Of a stretch of DNA of 64,000 bases, positions 26,801 through 35,732 are shown one piece after another. Positions within the stretch are counted from its first letter, which is position 1, and each line of letters begins with the position of its first letter. The position numbers were made by a program, and so were the translations under genes. Source of the stretch: Nocardia lijiangensis NBRC 108240 (GTDB lineage Bacteria; Actinomycetota; Actinomycetes; Mycobacteriales; Mycobacteriaceae); the NCBI RefSeq assembly GCF_001613045.1, contig NZ_BDBP01000037.1, positions 27,645-91,644 on the forward strand. Direction: 5' to 3'. A model generated the notes under the pieces. That model made no database searches and was not told where the DNA came from. It saw only the letters and a list, made by a program, of their open reading frames with translations.

Positions 26801-27099
26801 CACAGCAGTCCGTCGATGCTGTGGAGGAAGTCGGCCATGACGTGCTCGGCCGGGTTGTGGCGGGTGCCTTCCTCGCGGTAGCGGGCGTAGTGGCTGTAGG
26901 CGTAGACGACGCCGTATTGGTGGCCGCCGCCGGGGTCGACGTAGCCGGTGACGGAGCTGGCGTTGTGGCCGGTGCGCCGGTGGGAGTGGGTGCGCCAGTA
27001 GTCCGCGCCGAGGTCCACGAGCGTCTGAAGGGTTTGGCGGGTGTCCTCGCCGGTGCCGACGGCGAGATCCAGGGTGTTGCCGTCGGGGTCGTAGTCCAC
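26800..27099 (-). CDS. HK97 gp10-like tail-completion protein
   Basis: 99 residues from GTG 27099 with a GAAGGAGA ribosome-binding site. It contains RQTLQTLVDLGADYWRTHSHRRTGHNASSV and YAYSHYARYREEGTRHNPA. The last segment matches the gp10-type consensus in which a tube-facing loop reads Y-x-x-YxExGT. These proteins take part in neck or tail completion. It lies between the stopper-like and terminator-like genes. Confidence 0.65.
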   Translation of the reverse strand: MDYDPDGNTLDLAVGTGEDTRQTLQTLVDLGADYWRTHSHRRTGHNASSVTGYVDPGGGHQYGVVYAYSHYARYREEGTRHNPAEHVMADFLHSIDGLL

Positions 27100-27120
27100 A
27101 CCGATTCTCCTTCCGGGGGT

Positions 27121-27480
27121 TCAGAATCCGCGGGCGATGCGGAATCGGTGGCCGGGTGACCAGCCGGTGAGCGGGTTACGCGGCGTGAGGATCGCTCCGA
27201 CGATGCGGAAGGGTTGGCCGTCGACCTTCACGCGGTCGGTCGCGCGGATATCGGACCCGAGCGGCGCGGTGAGTTGGGCGGCGATGGTGATCATTTCGCC
27301 GTTTAGGTATTCCTCGCTGGTGGTCCAGGAGATCGGGCAGGGCCCGATGGTGTGGCTGGGGCGGGCGTAGCGGTCCAGGAGCTGGCCGTCGGGGTCGCGC
27401 AGGTCGCCGTAGGCGTCGGGCTCGCCTTCGCGGTAGACCTCGACCATCACCCCGAACGGATATTCGGGTGCTTCGTCCAT
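27121..27480 (-). CDS. Head-tail stopper-like protein
   Basis: 119 residues from ATG 27480, overlapping the stop of the adaptor gene (TGATG). It is beta-rich, with TDRVKVDGQPFRIVGAILTPRNP followed by WSPGHRFRIARGF, which is the form of head-closure proteins. The longer frame beginning at 27696 overlaps the adaptor gene and is not coding. The role is taken from position and fold pattern. Confidence 0.65.
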   Translation of the reverse strand: MDEAPEYPFGVMVEVYREGEPDAYGDLRDPDGQLLDRYARPSHTIGPCPISWTTSEEYLNGEMITIAAQLTAPLGSDIRATDRVKVDGQPFRIVGAILTPRNPLTGWSPGHRFRIARGF

Positions 27481-27881
27481 CAGCAGATGAGGGGCCGTCC
27501 GCTGGCCAAACCCGCGTTGCGGAGCACGAGAACCACTTCGTGGCACAGGTTCTCGGAAGCGCGACGGATCGCCTCGGGATCGGGCAGGCGGTAGGCCACC
27601 GACCCGCCGTCGACGGACTGACTGGCGACCTGCACCCGCAACGCGCTCGTGGAGGGTTTGATCCTGGCCTCCACCCACGCCACGACCTGAAGGCACGTGG
27701 CTTCGCGCAGGGCCTGGCGAAGGTCAGGGTCTGACGGCAATCCGGACGGGGTGATGTCGTAGAGGTCGTTGCTGGTGATGTCGCGCACACGCGTCGACGC
27801 CGAGGCGATCAGTGCGGCGGCGTCGGCGGGGACGGGGTCCAAGCGTCCGGTGAGATCGCTCGGGGTGGCGTAGACGAGCAT
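27480..27881 (-). CDS. Head-tail adaptor (Gp6-like)
   Basis: 133 residues from ATG 27881; GTG 27884 is an alternative, and both overlap the capsid stop. The protein is mainly helical, beginning YATPSDLTGRLDPVPADAAAL and continuing with IASASTRVRDITSNDLYD and LREATCLQVVAWVEAR. This is the typical layout of HK97 Gp6/SPP1 gp15-like adaptors that seat on the portal. It directly follows the coat protein gene, as in other siphoviruses. Confidence 0.75.
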   Translation of the reverse strand: MLVYATPSDLTGRLDPVPADAAALIASASTRVRDITSNDLYDITPSGLPSDPDLRQALREATCLQVVAWVEARIKPSTSALRVQVASQSVDGGSVAYRLPDPEAIRRASENLCHEVVLVLRNAGLASGRPLIC

Positions 27882-28945
27882 CACGCAGCCGCCTGGGCTT
27901 TCGGGGCGTCCTTGCCGGCGGTGCGCTTACCGGTCGCGGAAGCGGTGCCGGCAGGGGTGCTGTCGTCAGGGGTGGTGCCGCCTTCAGGGGGTGTAGCGGG
28001 CTCGGCTGCCGGTGCCGGGGCACTCGCGTGGGGTCCCTTGAGCAGGACGGCGCGGTCAGGGTCGAGGCACTTGACGCCGTAGAGGGTGTCGACGGAGATG
28101 ACGGTGGTCTTGTGCCGGATGTCGTAGTCCATGGCCACCCGCATCGACAGACCCTTGTACTGGACGGTGAAAACCTCGGCACCGGGCGGCAGCTCCATCG
28201 GCGCGGAGGCAAACGCAAATGCGGTGGAGTGGAAGGCCACACCGACTTCGGTGGTGGGATCGCCGAGTGCCGGGTTTGGGGCGGGTTGGCCGACGTTCTG
28301 GGTCCAGAAGGCGTCGAACCCGACGATCTGCTGCCCGATGGAGCCCTGGCGCAGCGCGGCGGTGGAGTTGCTCTTGTCGGCGTGCAGCAGCAGCGGCTTG
28401 CCCAGCCAGCGGGCCTTGGTGGTCGGGCCGACCACGGCGCGGCGGCCGGGTGCCGGGACGCTGTTGATGTCGAGCAGCCGTCCGGCTTCGATCAGGTTCT
28501 CCGGGTTCTCCCATGCCAGCCCGCTGCCGGTGTCCATGGGTTCGGCGCCGCAGTGCTGGGTGACCTCTCGGCGCAGCGAGAGGATGTCGCGGTCGACCTT
28601 TTGGGAGATGGCTTCCATGGCCGGGCGCAGGATCTGTTCGTCGAAGTTCTCGATGTCGAGGGTGAGTTCTTCGGTGGTGACTTCGACCGAGACGTCGGCG
28701 ATGGTGTCGAGGACGACGGGGATCTTGGATTCGGTGGTGTCCTGGATGACGATGCCGCGCTCACGGTCGAAGGTGGTTGCTTCGAACCGCGGGGGGCGTT
28801 TGACGTTGACGGTGTTGCCGACTTTCTGTGGGCCGAAGTCGCTGGAGACGTCGCGGTAGACCAACGGCAGCATGACCGTGAGCTCATAGAGGTTGGCCAG
28901 ACTGCGGCGCGCGAGGATGTCGGGAGTGAGGAATGTGTTGGACAC
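27881..28945 (-). CDS. Major capsid protein (P22 coat-like)
   Basis: 354 residues from GTG 28945 with a CAGGAGA ribosome-binding site. The start (MSNTFLTPDILARRSLANLYE), the segment VNVKRPPRFEATTFD and the central region DTIADVSVEVTTEELTLDIENF match the P22 coat branch of HK97-fold capsids common in actinophages. Residues 300-350 form a low-complexity Ala/Pro/Thr tail that is probably exposed. It polymerises on the scaffold to make the head. It is separated from the scaffold gene by a reversed membrane-protein gene. Confidence 0.85.
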   Translation of the reverse strand: MSNTFLTPDILARRSLANLYELTVMLPLVYRDVSSDFGPQKVGNTVNVKRPPRFEATTFDRERGIVIQDTTESKIPVVLDTIADVSVEVTTEELTLDIENFDEQILRPAMEAISQKVDRDILSLRREVTQHCGAEPMDTGSGLAWENPENLIEAGRLLDINSVPAPGRRAVVGPTTKARWLGKPLLLHADKSNSTAALRQGSIGQQIVGFDAFWTQNVGQPAPNPALGDPTTEVGVAFHSTAFAFASAPMELPPGAEVFTVQYKGLSMRVAMDYDIRHKTTVISVDTLYGVKCLDPDRAVLLKGPHASAPAPAAEPATPPEGGTTPDDSTPAGTASATGKRTAGKDAPKAQAAA

Positions 28946-29332
28946 AGCGGTCTCCTGTGAATTCGAGTTCTGATTCGATATCTACGGAGTGGAGATCAGC
29001 GACGGCCTCCTCGGAACCGACCGGGTGCGGCGCCACCGTGTTAGGCCAGGTGGCCTTCGACGCGTACCTATCGGTGTTCTACGCGCGCGACGGCCTGCCC
29101 ACGGTGGGCGTTCCGCCAGGTCAGCGTCTACCGCCCGTACGATGAACCGGGGCGGCTGCGGGCCGTGGTGATCACGCGTGCTGGCACCCGGCGACAGCAC
29201 TCGACCATGTCGGTGTGCCTTTTGTGGCCGATCATGCAGAAACTTAGAAGTAGGTCGGCGAATGCATCGCGCTGATCGGCAATGCATCTCGCGATACATC
29301 GTTTCTCTTGCGAGCGTGGAGGGATGTGACAG
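28946..29332. other. Intergenic stretch between capsid and membrane-protein gene
   Basis: This 387-bp region contains the capsid ribosome-binding site (about 28950-28956) and, on the other strand, GGAGGGATG at about 29319-29327 before the membrane-protein gene. It must hold a promoter for that gene, because the two genes are divergent. A late promoter for the capsid may also lie here, but neither is clear to the eye. No coding sequence is seen. Confidence 0.4.
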
Positions 29333-30286
29333 GTGGATCGCTCAGCGGAAGGCGAGCCCCAGCAGGCCAAAAATCTTGGCCTGCGGCGTCTGCTGCCAGA
29401 GGACAGAATCACGTGGCCGGTGCTGGTGGCTGGGGCTGTGGGGATCGTGTTCGCGTTCCATCGGTTGGCGATCTCGATGTTCTATTTCCGGCTGGGTGTC
29501 ACGCCGGAAGAGGTCGGGGTCGGTGCAACCGCTATTGCTGTTGAACGCTCAGTGCTGATATTGGGTTTGATTTCGGTGGCGATGGCCGTATTGATGTACG
29601 TGTACGGGCGCGTGCTTGTCGCCGGCATGTGGCTCGAACTTCGTGGCACCATGCAATCGCTGTATTCGGCTGGGGGTAATCGCAAGGTCGCCTTGTGGTT
29701 TCTTCATCGCGCTGCGGTCGTCGGGTCGGTGGTGGCGTTCTTCCCCGCCGTGGCGGTTGTCAACGACCGCCAGGGGTCGTTCGGATCCTCTTGGGCCAAC
29801 CTGGTAACTGTCGTAACCCTCGGCTTCATTGTGCTGTGGGTGGTCCTTGCACGTTTGAACAGAAAGTTCTTTCTGGCAGTGGAACCACCCGAGCCAGAAT
29901 CGCATCAGCAGGACAAAAGAGACAAATCGCGCATCGCAGTTTACTTGGCAGGTTGGACGGTGGCTTTGCTCGTGATTGCCCACCTGGGCATGTTGCCCTA
30001 TAGCGCCAGTAGGGCTGCGCGAGAAGTGGCGGCAGGACACGGTGTTTCGGGCGGGCTTTTTCCGCCCACTCTCCCGGCTTCCGTTGCCTGGATGGGTGCG
30101 CCGAACCCTGCGCTGGACGAGACCCTATCGCATTGCCTGATGTATCTCGGTCAGGCGGGAGGCATCGTCATCCTGTTCGATGTTGATGAGGAAACCACGG
30201 TGCGGCTACCCACACGGGATGTGATGGTCGCAGCAGAATCGACCAAATCATCGAGCAGCCCGATCAATTCGCGGTGCAACGACTGA
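29333..30286 (+). CDS. Multi-pass membrane protein (phage cargo)
   Basis: 317 residues from GTG 29333. About five hydrophobic helices are visible (residues 29-50, 70-92, 122-142, 152-172 and 200-222), for example VLVAGAVGIVFAFHRLAI and AVYLAGWTVALLVIAHLGM. A soluble C-terminal part of about 90 residues follows. No family is recognised. The gene is on the strand opposite to the flanking scaffold and capsid genes and thus behaves as an inserted single-gene cassette, perhaps for superinfection exclusion or abortive infection; that role is inference only. Confidence 0.55.
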   Translation: MDRSAEGEPQQAKNLGLRRLLPEDRITWPVLVAGAVGIVFAFHRLAISMFYFRLGVTPEEVGVGATAIAVERSVLILGLISVAMAVLMYVYGRVLVAGMWLELRGTMQSLYSAGGNRKVALWFLHRAAVVGSVVAFFPAVAVVNDRQGSFGSSWANLVTVVTLGFIVLWVVLARLNRKFFLAVEPPEPESHQQDKRDKSRIAVYLAGWTVALLVIAHLGMLPYSASRAAREVAAGHGVSGGLFPPTLPASVAWMGAPNPALDETLSHCLMYLGQAGGIVILFDVDEETTVRLPTRDVMVAAESTKSSSSPINSRCND

Positions 30287-30386
30287 CCTGCGCTGCTTCA
30301 ACCGCGATCAGCACGTACTGGTGACAGCTGGGTCTGCTGCCTCAGCCGATCACCCCAGCACGTCTCCAATCAAGCCCGTTTGTGTT

Positions 30387-31046
30387 TTAGGTCCGGGAGT
30401 CGGCGATCGAGTCTCGGACCTTGCGGCGGATGGCCTCGATGTCGTCGTCGGGCGCCGGGGCGGGTGGGGTCGCGTTGCCCGCGGTGAAGTCCCCACCGGA
30501 CCGCTCGACGGTGGGGGTGTTAGCGAGCTTGGGGTTGGTGGTGATCGCCTCGGCGACCAGGCCGTCTACGCGAGTGGTGAAATCGGTGGCGTCGGGGTCG
30601 AGTTCATCGAGCGCACCGAGGCCCCGCAGGTACGGGACGAGAAGTTTGTGGTCGCCGCGGTGGGTGTCAGCCGCGGTGGCGATGGCGTCTTTGATGCGGT
30701 AGTCGCGCAGCTTGCGGTCCGAGGCACTGGCGCGTTCGGTGAGTTCGGCGATCACCTGCTCGGGGTCGGTGTTCTCGTCGCCGACCAGGCCGAGGGCGCG
30801 ACCGATTTCCTGCACCATGGCGTCGCGGGCTTGTTGGGCGGCCTGATCGAGTGCTGCCTCGGTGTTGCTGCGTGCGCTGTCGAGGTCACGACGCAATTCC
30901 GCGATGACCGCCGAGAGCTGGACCGGGTCTTGGCTCCCGTCCCCCGGTTCGGGTGCGATCGGAGCGGGTTCGGCCGGCGCGGACGGTTCTGTCGGCTCGG
31001 CGGCCGGTGTGGCCGGTTCGGCGGGCGGGTTGGGTTCGTCGGGCAT
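30387..31046 (-). CDS. Capsid scaffolding protein
   Basis: 219 residues from ATG 31046 with GAGGGAGGAA upstream. The first 60 residues are Pro/Ala/Glu-rich (MPDEPNPPAEPATPAAEP). A long charged coiled coil follows (AVIAELRRDLDSARSNTEAALDQAAQQ), then a C-terminal basic part. This composition and the place between portal and capsid genes are those of phage scaffolding proteins, which direct procapsid assembly and then leave the head. Confidence 0.75.
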   Translation of the reverse strand: MPDEPNPPAEPATPAAEPTEPSAPAEPAPIAPEPGDGSQDPVQLSAVIAELRRDLDSARSNTEAALDQAAQQARDAMVQEIGRALGLVGDENTDPEQVIAELTERASASDRKLRDYRIKDAIATAADTHRGDHKLLVPYLRGLGALDELDPDATDFTTRVDGLVAEAITTNPKLANTPTVERSGGDFTAGNATPPAPAPDDDIEAIRRKVRDSIADSRT

Positions 31047-31057
31047 GGGTTCCTCCC

Positions 31058-32611
31058 TCAGGGGGTGGTCTGTGGCGGTGCGGGTTGCAGCTGTTGAGTG
31101 CGGATTCGTTCAGCGGTTTCGCGGTGGATGCGGGTGACTTCGTCGTTGACGTCGTCGCCGGACCAGTTCGGATTGCGTTCGCGCACGGCCTGTTCGAGGG
31201 AGATCAGGTCGGCAGTCTTGAGGGCGGCGAGCCGGGTGGCGTTGTCCAGGGGCGGGAGCTGTGCGCGGACCGGCCAGCGCACTTCGGGATTGGCTTTGAG
31301 CTCGATCCGGGAGCCGAAGTGCACGCGATCCAGTTCGGCGAGAGTTCGTGCGAACGGGGCGAGTTCGGCTTTCCAGTAGTTGATTTTCTGGTCGCGGGTG
31401 GTTTCGGAGAGCTTGTCGCGGGAGTTGACGCCGGTGGCGGTGATCATCCCGGCGGCCCGGTCGTCACCGAACGCGGAGGCCGACAGTCCCGCACCGCGGA
31501 GGATGAGTTCGGTGATCTCGGCGGCGGTCTGCTGGTGTTCTTCCCAGCGGATGGTGAACTGCTGCGGAAGGATCGGCGGTTGCCCGTCTTTGAGACTGCC
31601 CAATGCCGATCCGGGCAGGGTCGTGTAGATGGCCTGTTCGGAGTCGAACACAGCCCCCGAGCCAGGGCCGCGGTTGTGGGTAACGGATTTGTCGACGAAC
31701 AGGCGGGCGCGGCCGAGGTCGATATCGCGCATCCACGCCGACCAGGTTTCATCGAGTGCGTCCAGCAATGGTTCCTGGCCTTCGAGATCGGAGCGACCGA
31801 GGGGGGCGAGGCCGGGGGTGTGGCGCCAGGCGCGGTTGGGGCGCACGTTCTGGACGTAGCAGGCCGACACGGTGTTGACGCCGGTCGCGATGGCGGCGGT
31901 GCTGTCGATCAGTGGTGCGGCCCAGGCGGTGGCGGGGTGTTCGAGCAGGTTGCGGCGTTGGCCGAGGCGGTCGCGGCTGCCTCGGTAGAGGCCGTGGTGG
32001 ATGCGGCCGGGCGCGTGGTGCTCGAGGTGTCGCCACACGACGCCGCTGCTGGTGTCCTCGGCCACGCTCTGCCAGAAGGTGACGGCGGCGAGGCGGTCGT
32101 AGCGCCAGAACGGGACCGCGCAGTCAGCCGACATCGAGCCCATGTTCACGCGGTCGCTGATGCTGTGGTCCCACCAGGCCCGCAGATATACCCCGCCGAG
32201 GGTGGAGGCGAGTTCTCCCGCCTCGAGCAGGGTCGAGGCGGTGTCGGCTCCCCCGAGCAGCAGCTCTAGGCGGGCTTGGGCGGTCTTGCGGTCCCCGCGG
32301 GCATCGGTCTCGCCGATGACGAACCGTGGTGGCTGGGAAAACAACAGGCTCGACGAGCCGCGGGCGAGGTCGGCGGCGAGGGGGACGTGCAGCCGTTTGG
32401 TCGCTTGTGGGTTGGGGCGGCCCCAGAAGAAGCGTGCGATGCGGCCGACGAGTCCGCCTGCGAACTGTGCGGGTCGGTAGGCCGGGTAGCGCTGGTAGAT
32501 CTCGGTCAGGCGGTCGGTGTCGCCTGCGTACCAGGTGTCCCAGACTTGCATGGCCTTCTGCGCGCGGTCGAACGGTGGTGGCGGCCAGGCGATGTCGGTG
32601 TCAGGCAGCAT
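31058..32611 (-). CDS. Portal protein
   Basis: 517 residues from ATG 32611, which overlaps the terminase stop by 11 bp. It matches SPP1-Gp6-type portals: early YQRYPAYRP and LHVPLAADLARGSSSLLF, the stem-like EITELILRGAGLSASAFGDD segment and a C-terminal ISLEQAVRERNPNWSGDDV. The dodecameric portal forms the DNA entry vertex and docks the terminase. Gene order TerL-portal-scaffold-coat is standard, apart from the reversed membrane gene between scaffold and coat. Confidence 0.88.
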   Translation of the reverse strand: MLPDTDIAWPPPPFDRAQKAMQVWDTWYAGDTDRLTEIYQRYPAYRPAQFAGGLVGRIARFFWGRPNPQATKRLHVPLAADLARGSSSLLFSQPPRFVIGETDARGDRKTAQARLELLLGGADTASTLLEAGELASTLGGVYLRAWWDHSISDRVNMGSMSADCAVPFWRYDRLAAVTFWQSVAEDTSSGVVWRHLEHHAPGRIHHGLYRGSRDRLGQRRNLLEHPATAWAAPLIDSTAAIATGVNTVSACYVQNVRPNRAWRHTPGLAPLGRSDLEGQEPLLDALDETWSAWMRDIDLGRARLFVDKSVTHNRGPGSGAVFDSEQAIYTTLPGSALGSLKDGQPPILPQQFTIRWEEHQQTAAEITELILRGAGLSASAFGDDRAAGMITATGVNSRDKLSETTRDQKINYWKAELAPFARTLAELDRVHFGSRIELKANPEVRWPVRAQLPPLDNATRLAALKTADLISLEQAVRERNPNWSGDDVNDEVTRIHRETAERIRTQQLQPAPPQTTP

Positions 32612-33908
32612 CGGGCACCTCGTCGAATCCGATGGCCGGTCGCCACAGGCGTTCGGTGGTGATGACGGCGTAGCGCAGGGCGTCGATGCCGTGGTCGTTG
32701 ACCTTGATCGGTGCGTCCTCGCCTTCTTCGGTGGCGGTGGTCGACCAGGAGTAGGCGGGTAGCTCGAGCAGCAGCGCGGGGCAGCGGGTGGAGATCTTGA
32801 GTAGGCCGCGAGCGAACAGCATCGCCAGCACGCGGAGTCCGTAGAGGACGTCGTTGTCGGCGGCCGCGGTTTCGACGCCGTCGGTGTCGAGCTGCACCCG
32901 CAAAGAGGCCGCAGACGGGTCGGCGATCACGTACTCGGCGCGCATCCGGGACTGGCGCAGATCGGGAAGGTGGCCTTGCCCCAGCCAGACGCGAATGTCG
33001 GCGGAGAGTTCGGCGTCGGTCTTGCGCTGGCTCATCGTGGTCGGCTCGTAGCGGTATTCGTCGACCGCGTACAGCACGCCATCAACACCGAGCCCGAGCA
33101 GGACAGCGTGTGTGGGATTGGTCGTGCCGTAGTCGATACCGACCGCGATCAACTCCCGCATCAACGGCAGCTCGGCCCAGTCGATGACGTGATCGTCGTC
33201 CCAGGAATCGAACACCGACCCGTCGGCGGCGACCCAATGCCCCAGAATGAAGCGGCGGTACCACAGCCCGGAGTACTCGCGCTTGTACTGAAGCTTCCGC
33301 TTCTGGGATAGGGCCGGGTTGTCATCGAGCTCGAAATGCCATGTCCGCCAGTCCGGCAACAGCGGCTCACCCTCGGCGTCGGTTTTGCCGATGCGGTCGA
33401 GGAATTCGCGTTTGAGCCAGTGCACCGGGTTGTCGGGGTTGGTGGAGCCGAACAGGCGCGCGTCGTCGAGGGACATGCGGCCCAGGAGTTGGCGGAAGAA
33501 GTCGGGGCGGATGACGGTGATCTCGTCGACGTAGGCCCCGGCCACGGTGAGCCCGCGAAGGCTCATCTCGGCTTTGGCGTCGGAGGCTCCGAGCATGTAA
33601 ACGCGGCGGCCGAGGATGGTCGCGGTGGGTGCGCCGAGGGTGTAGGAGACCCGCCCGGCCAGATGCCCGAACAGTGCCGGATCGCGCATGGGTTCGATGA
33701 CGTTGCGCGCCAGGGATTCTCGGGTGCGGCCGACCATGACGAACTGTCCACCGGTGGGTGGATGGGCGAGGAAGATCAGCCAGCACAGGATCGAGGCGAT
33801 GGTTTTGCCGCTCCTGATTGCGCCTTCCCAGATGTTGCAGCGGGCCGTGGCCTGCACGATCGAGATCGCTTGCTTGCGGGAGATCGGCAGTTCATCGAGC
33901 ACGCTCAC
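32601..33908 (-). CDS. Terminase large subunit (PBSX-type)
   Basis: 435 residues from GTG 33908, overlapping the HTH gene stop (GTGA). The ATPase half has Walker A EGAIRSGKT near residue 30 and a Walker B-like AYVDEIT near 130. The nuclease half begins at GIDYGTTNPTHAVLLG (about 233), an RNase H-like aspartate, with later acidic residues in NDHGIDALRYA. It packages DNA into the head at the portal. The length is normal and both halves look intact. Confidence 0.9.
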   Translation of the reverse strand: MSVLDELPISRKQAISIVQATARCNIWEGAIRSGKTIASILCWLIFLAHPPTGGQFVMVGRTRESLARNVIEPMRDPALFGHLAGRVSYTLGAPTATILGRRVYMLGASDAKAEMSLRGLTVAGAYVDEITVIRPDFFRQLLGRMSLDDARLFGSTNPDNPVHWLKREFLDRIGKTDAEGEPLLPDWRTWHFELDDNPALSQKRKLQYKREYSGLWYRRFILGHWVAADGSVFDSWDDDHVIDWAELPLMRELIAVGIDYGTTNPTHAVLLGLGVDGVLYAVDEYRYEPTTMSQRKTDAELSADIRVWLGQGHLPDLRQSRMRAEYVIADPSAASLRVQLDTDGVETAAADNDVLYGLRVLAMLFARGLLKISTRCPALLLELPAYSWSTTATEEGEDAPIKVNDHGIDALRYAVITTERLWRPAIGFDEVPDAA

Positions 33909-34516
33909 GACCGCGGCTCGAGATCGTCTGGCTCGCAGCCCAAGTCGTCGACGGTGGTGCCGCCGTTGGCCGCCAGTTCTTCGGCTTGGTCCTGCTCGAC
34001 CGCGGCCTTGAGCTTGCCGAACAGGTCGCCCAGCATGCTGCGGTCCGAGGCGACGGTTTCGTTGCTTTGGCTGGTCAGCAGCTCGGAGAGACTACGCAAC
34101 GCCAGGGATAGTGCGGTGTAGCCGTCGCGGACATCCCGCAGCGGCGGCAGCGGCACCGTGACGGGCACCAGGGAGTCCAGGCCGCGTTCATAGGTGGTGA
34201 CCGGGCTCCACAGCCGCTCGTGCAGGGCTGGGATCTGGGATTCGATCATTTCGGCGAAGTCCAGGCGGCGGCGTTTGAGCTGCTCGAGCCGCGCCGCGGT
34301 GGCCTCGGCGGTCTGGGACTCGTCGAAGCGGATATCCAGCCGTCGCGCCCAGTAGGTGATGGTGGCCGGATCGACACCGAGCAGGGCGGCGATCTCGTTG
34401 CGGCCCTTGCCCGCAGCGTGCAGCTCGATGATGCGTTCACGGTCGGTGTCGGTGAGCTTGCCTGGCCGACGGCGGGACCGTCGATCCTCCGTGGGCTGGT
34501 CTGAGGCGTCGCCCAT
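33905..34516 (-). CDS. HTH protein, probable terminase small subunit or packaging regulator
   Basis: 203 residues from ATG 34516 with GAGGAGGTG upstream. Residues 18-60 form a helix-turn-helix (KLTDTDRERIIELHAAGKG, then NEIAALLGVDPATITYWARR). The rest is helical and acidic toward the C terminus. It overlaps the large terminase gene, the classic place for a small subunit that binds the packaging site. A second small-terminase candidate of P27 type lies at 37817-38155, so one of the two may do another job. Confidence 0.65.
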   Translation of the reverse strand: MGDASDQPTEDRRSRRRPGKLTDTDRERIIELHAAGKGRNEIAALLGVDPATITYWARRLDIRFDESQTAEATAARLEQLKRRRLDFAEMIESQIPALHERLWSPVTTYERGLDSLVPVTVPLPPLRDVRDGYTALSLALRSLSELLTSQSNETVASDRSMLGDLFGKLKAAVEQDQAEELAANGGTTVDDLGCEPDDLEPRS

Positions 34517-34678
34517 GCGGCACCTCCTCGTACGGCCTGGCCGGTAGCTGCGGCAGTCGAGTGCCGAATTGTCGGATCCGTGAGAAGGTGCGGTGTGCCC
34601 CGGTACGTGGGCGGCATGGCAGGCGGCCGTTCAGTGGGAGGTAGTGTTCGGACAGCCGCTCGTGGAGGGGAGAACTGA

Positions 34679-35092
34679 ATGTCGTGGCGTGACACTACGT
34701 CGGAGGCTGCCCAGGCCGATATCGATGACCTGTTGGACGTTGCCTTGAACATGGCTGAGGAACGTCTGTCCGAGCGAGGTCAGTTCGTCCCGTTCGGTGT
34801 GGTCATCGACCGCTCGGGCGGCAGGCGGGTGATCACCTCGGAAGCTGATTCAGCTCAGCGTGCGCACCAGATGAACTTCCAGGCGGTCTCCTCGATGCGC
34901 TCGCAGATCCGGGCGGCGGCGTTGGTTGCCGATGTTCGGTTGCCCGAGACAGATTCTGATGGGGTCGAGGTGCACCTCGAGCATGCCGAGGGCCCGGCGA
35001 TCAGTGTGTTGGAGCCCTACAGGATCGAGCAGGGTTCGGTAGTGGCCGAGGCGTTGGAGGGGTTCACCGCGCAGCGTCGCATCTGGCAGTGA
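34679..35092 (+). CDS. Hypothetical protein beside toxin/immunity island
   Basis: 137 residues from ATG 34679 with GGAGGGGAGAA upstream. It begins MSWRDTTSEAAQADIDDLLDVALNMAEERL and has a beta-rich middle (FVPFGVVIDRSGGRRVI) and a C-terminal AISVLEPYRI. Proteins of this size and pattern are often near polymorphic-toxin loci in actinobacteria, and it ends 16 bp from the convergent HEAT-repeat gene. A second immunity function is possible, but no family can be named with confidence. Confidence 0.5.
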   Translation: MSWRDTTSEAAQADIDDLLDVALNMAEERLSERGQFVPFGVVIDRSGGRRVITSEADSAQRAHQMNFQAVSSMRSQIRAAALVADVRLPETDSDGVEVHLEHAEGPAISVLEPYRIEQGSVVAEALEGFTAQRRIWQ

Positions 35093-35108
35093 TGTGTAGG
35101 TGGTTGGT

Positions 35109-35732
35109 TCAGCTCTGGTCGTAGCGTGCGATGCGCTCGGCGCTTCGCCGGTGCCACTTGTTCTTCGAGGTCAAGAACGGTTCGATCTGTTCGCGTACCC
35201 CTTGAGCACGGAGCCTGGCCAGTGCGTCGAGGACGTGGCCCTGGACGGTTTCGTCATCGAGCTGAGAAAGAGCAAGCGCGGCTGCGTTGGGGTGGCGTGA
35301 TTTCGCGAGCCAGGAGATGACCATCTGGCGATCTGCACCGAATTCACGGTTGGTCGCGATGGCGGCCAATTGGTCGAAATAGGCGGAGTCCGCGGGGATG
35401 TCGCACAGTGCATTGCCTGCGGCCCATCGCGCACGCGAACTCGTCTGTTTCGTGAGATCGAATTGAGAGATCAACGCGGGCACGGCATCTGATTTGCGTG
35501 CTTCCTTGCGGCCCAGCGCGTTGGCCAAGGTCAGGCGGGCTAGCTCGCGACCTTCGGTCTCCGGTCCGGGCCAGCGGGTCTCCAGTTCCGACAACCAACC
35601 CGCCAGGACAGCGACGATCTGCGGGGTGCTGGTCGGCTGTCGAGAGATGTCAGGGATGGTTTGGCCGTTTCCGCCTGCGTAGTGGTAGTCCTTGAGCAGC
35701 TGTTGTGCGGCGGCGTCGTCGGTAGCGGTCAA
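35109..35732 (-). CDS. HEAT-repeat protein, probable toxin immunity protein
   Basis: 207 residues from TTG 35732; the start overlaps the toxin stop (TTGA), so the two are translationally coupled. The C-terminal two thirds are made of helical pairs resembling HEAT/Armadillo repeats (RARWAAGNALCDIPADSA, MVISWLAKSRHPNAAALAL, HVLDALARLRAQGVREQI). HEAT-like proteins are a known class of immunity partners in polymorphic toxin systems. The direct coupling to a toxin with a nuclease-like C terminus supports that role here; the binding target is inferred. Confidence 0.7.
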   Translation of the reverse strand: MTATDDAAAQQLLKDYHYAGGNGQTIPDISRQPTSTPQIVAVLAGWLSELETRWPGPETEGRELARLTLANALGRKEARKSDAVPALISQFDLTKQTSSRARWAAGNALCDIPADSAYFDQLAAIATNREFGADRQMVISWLAKSRHPNAAALALSQLDDETVQGHVLDALARLRAQGVREQIEPFLTSKNKWHRRSAERIARYDQS

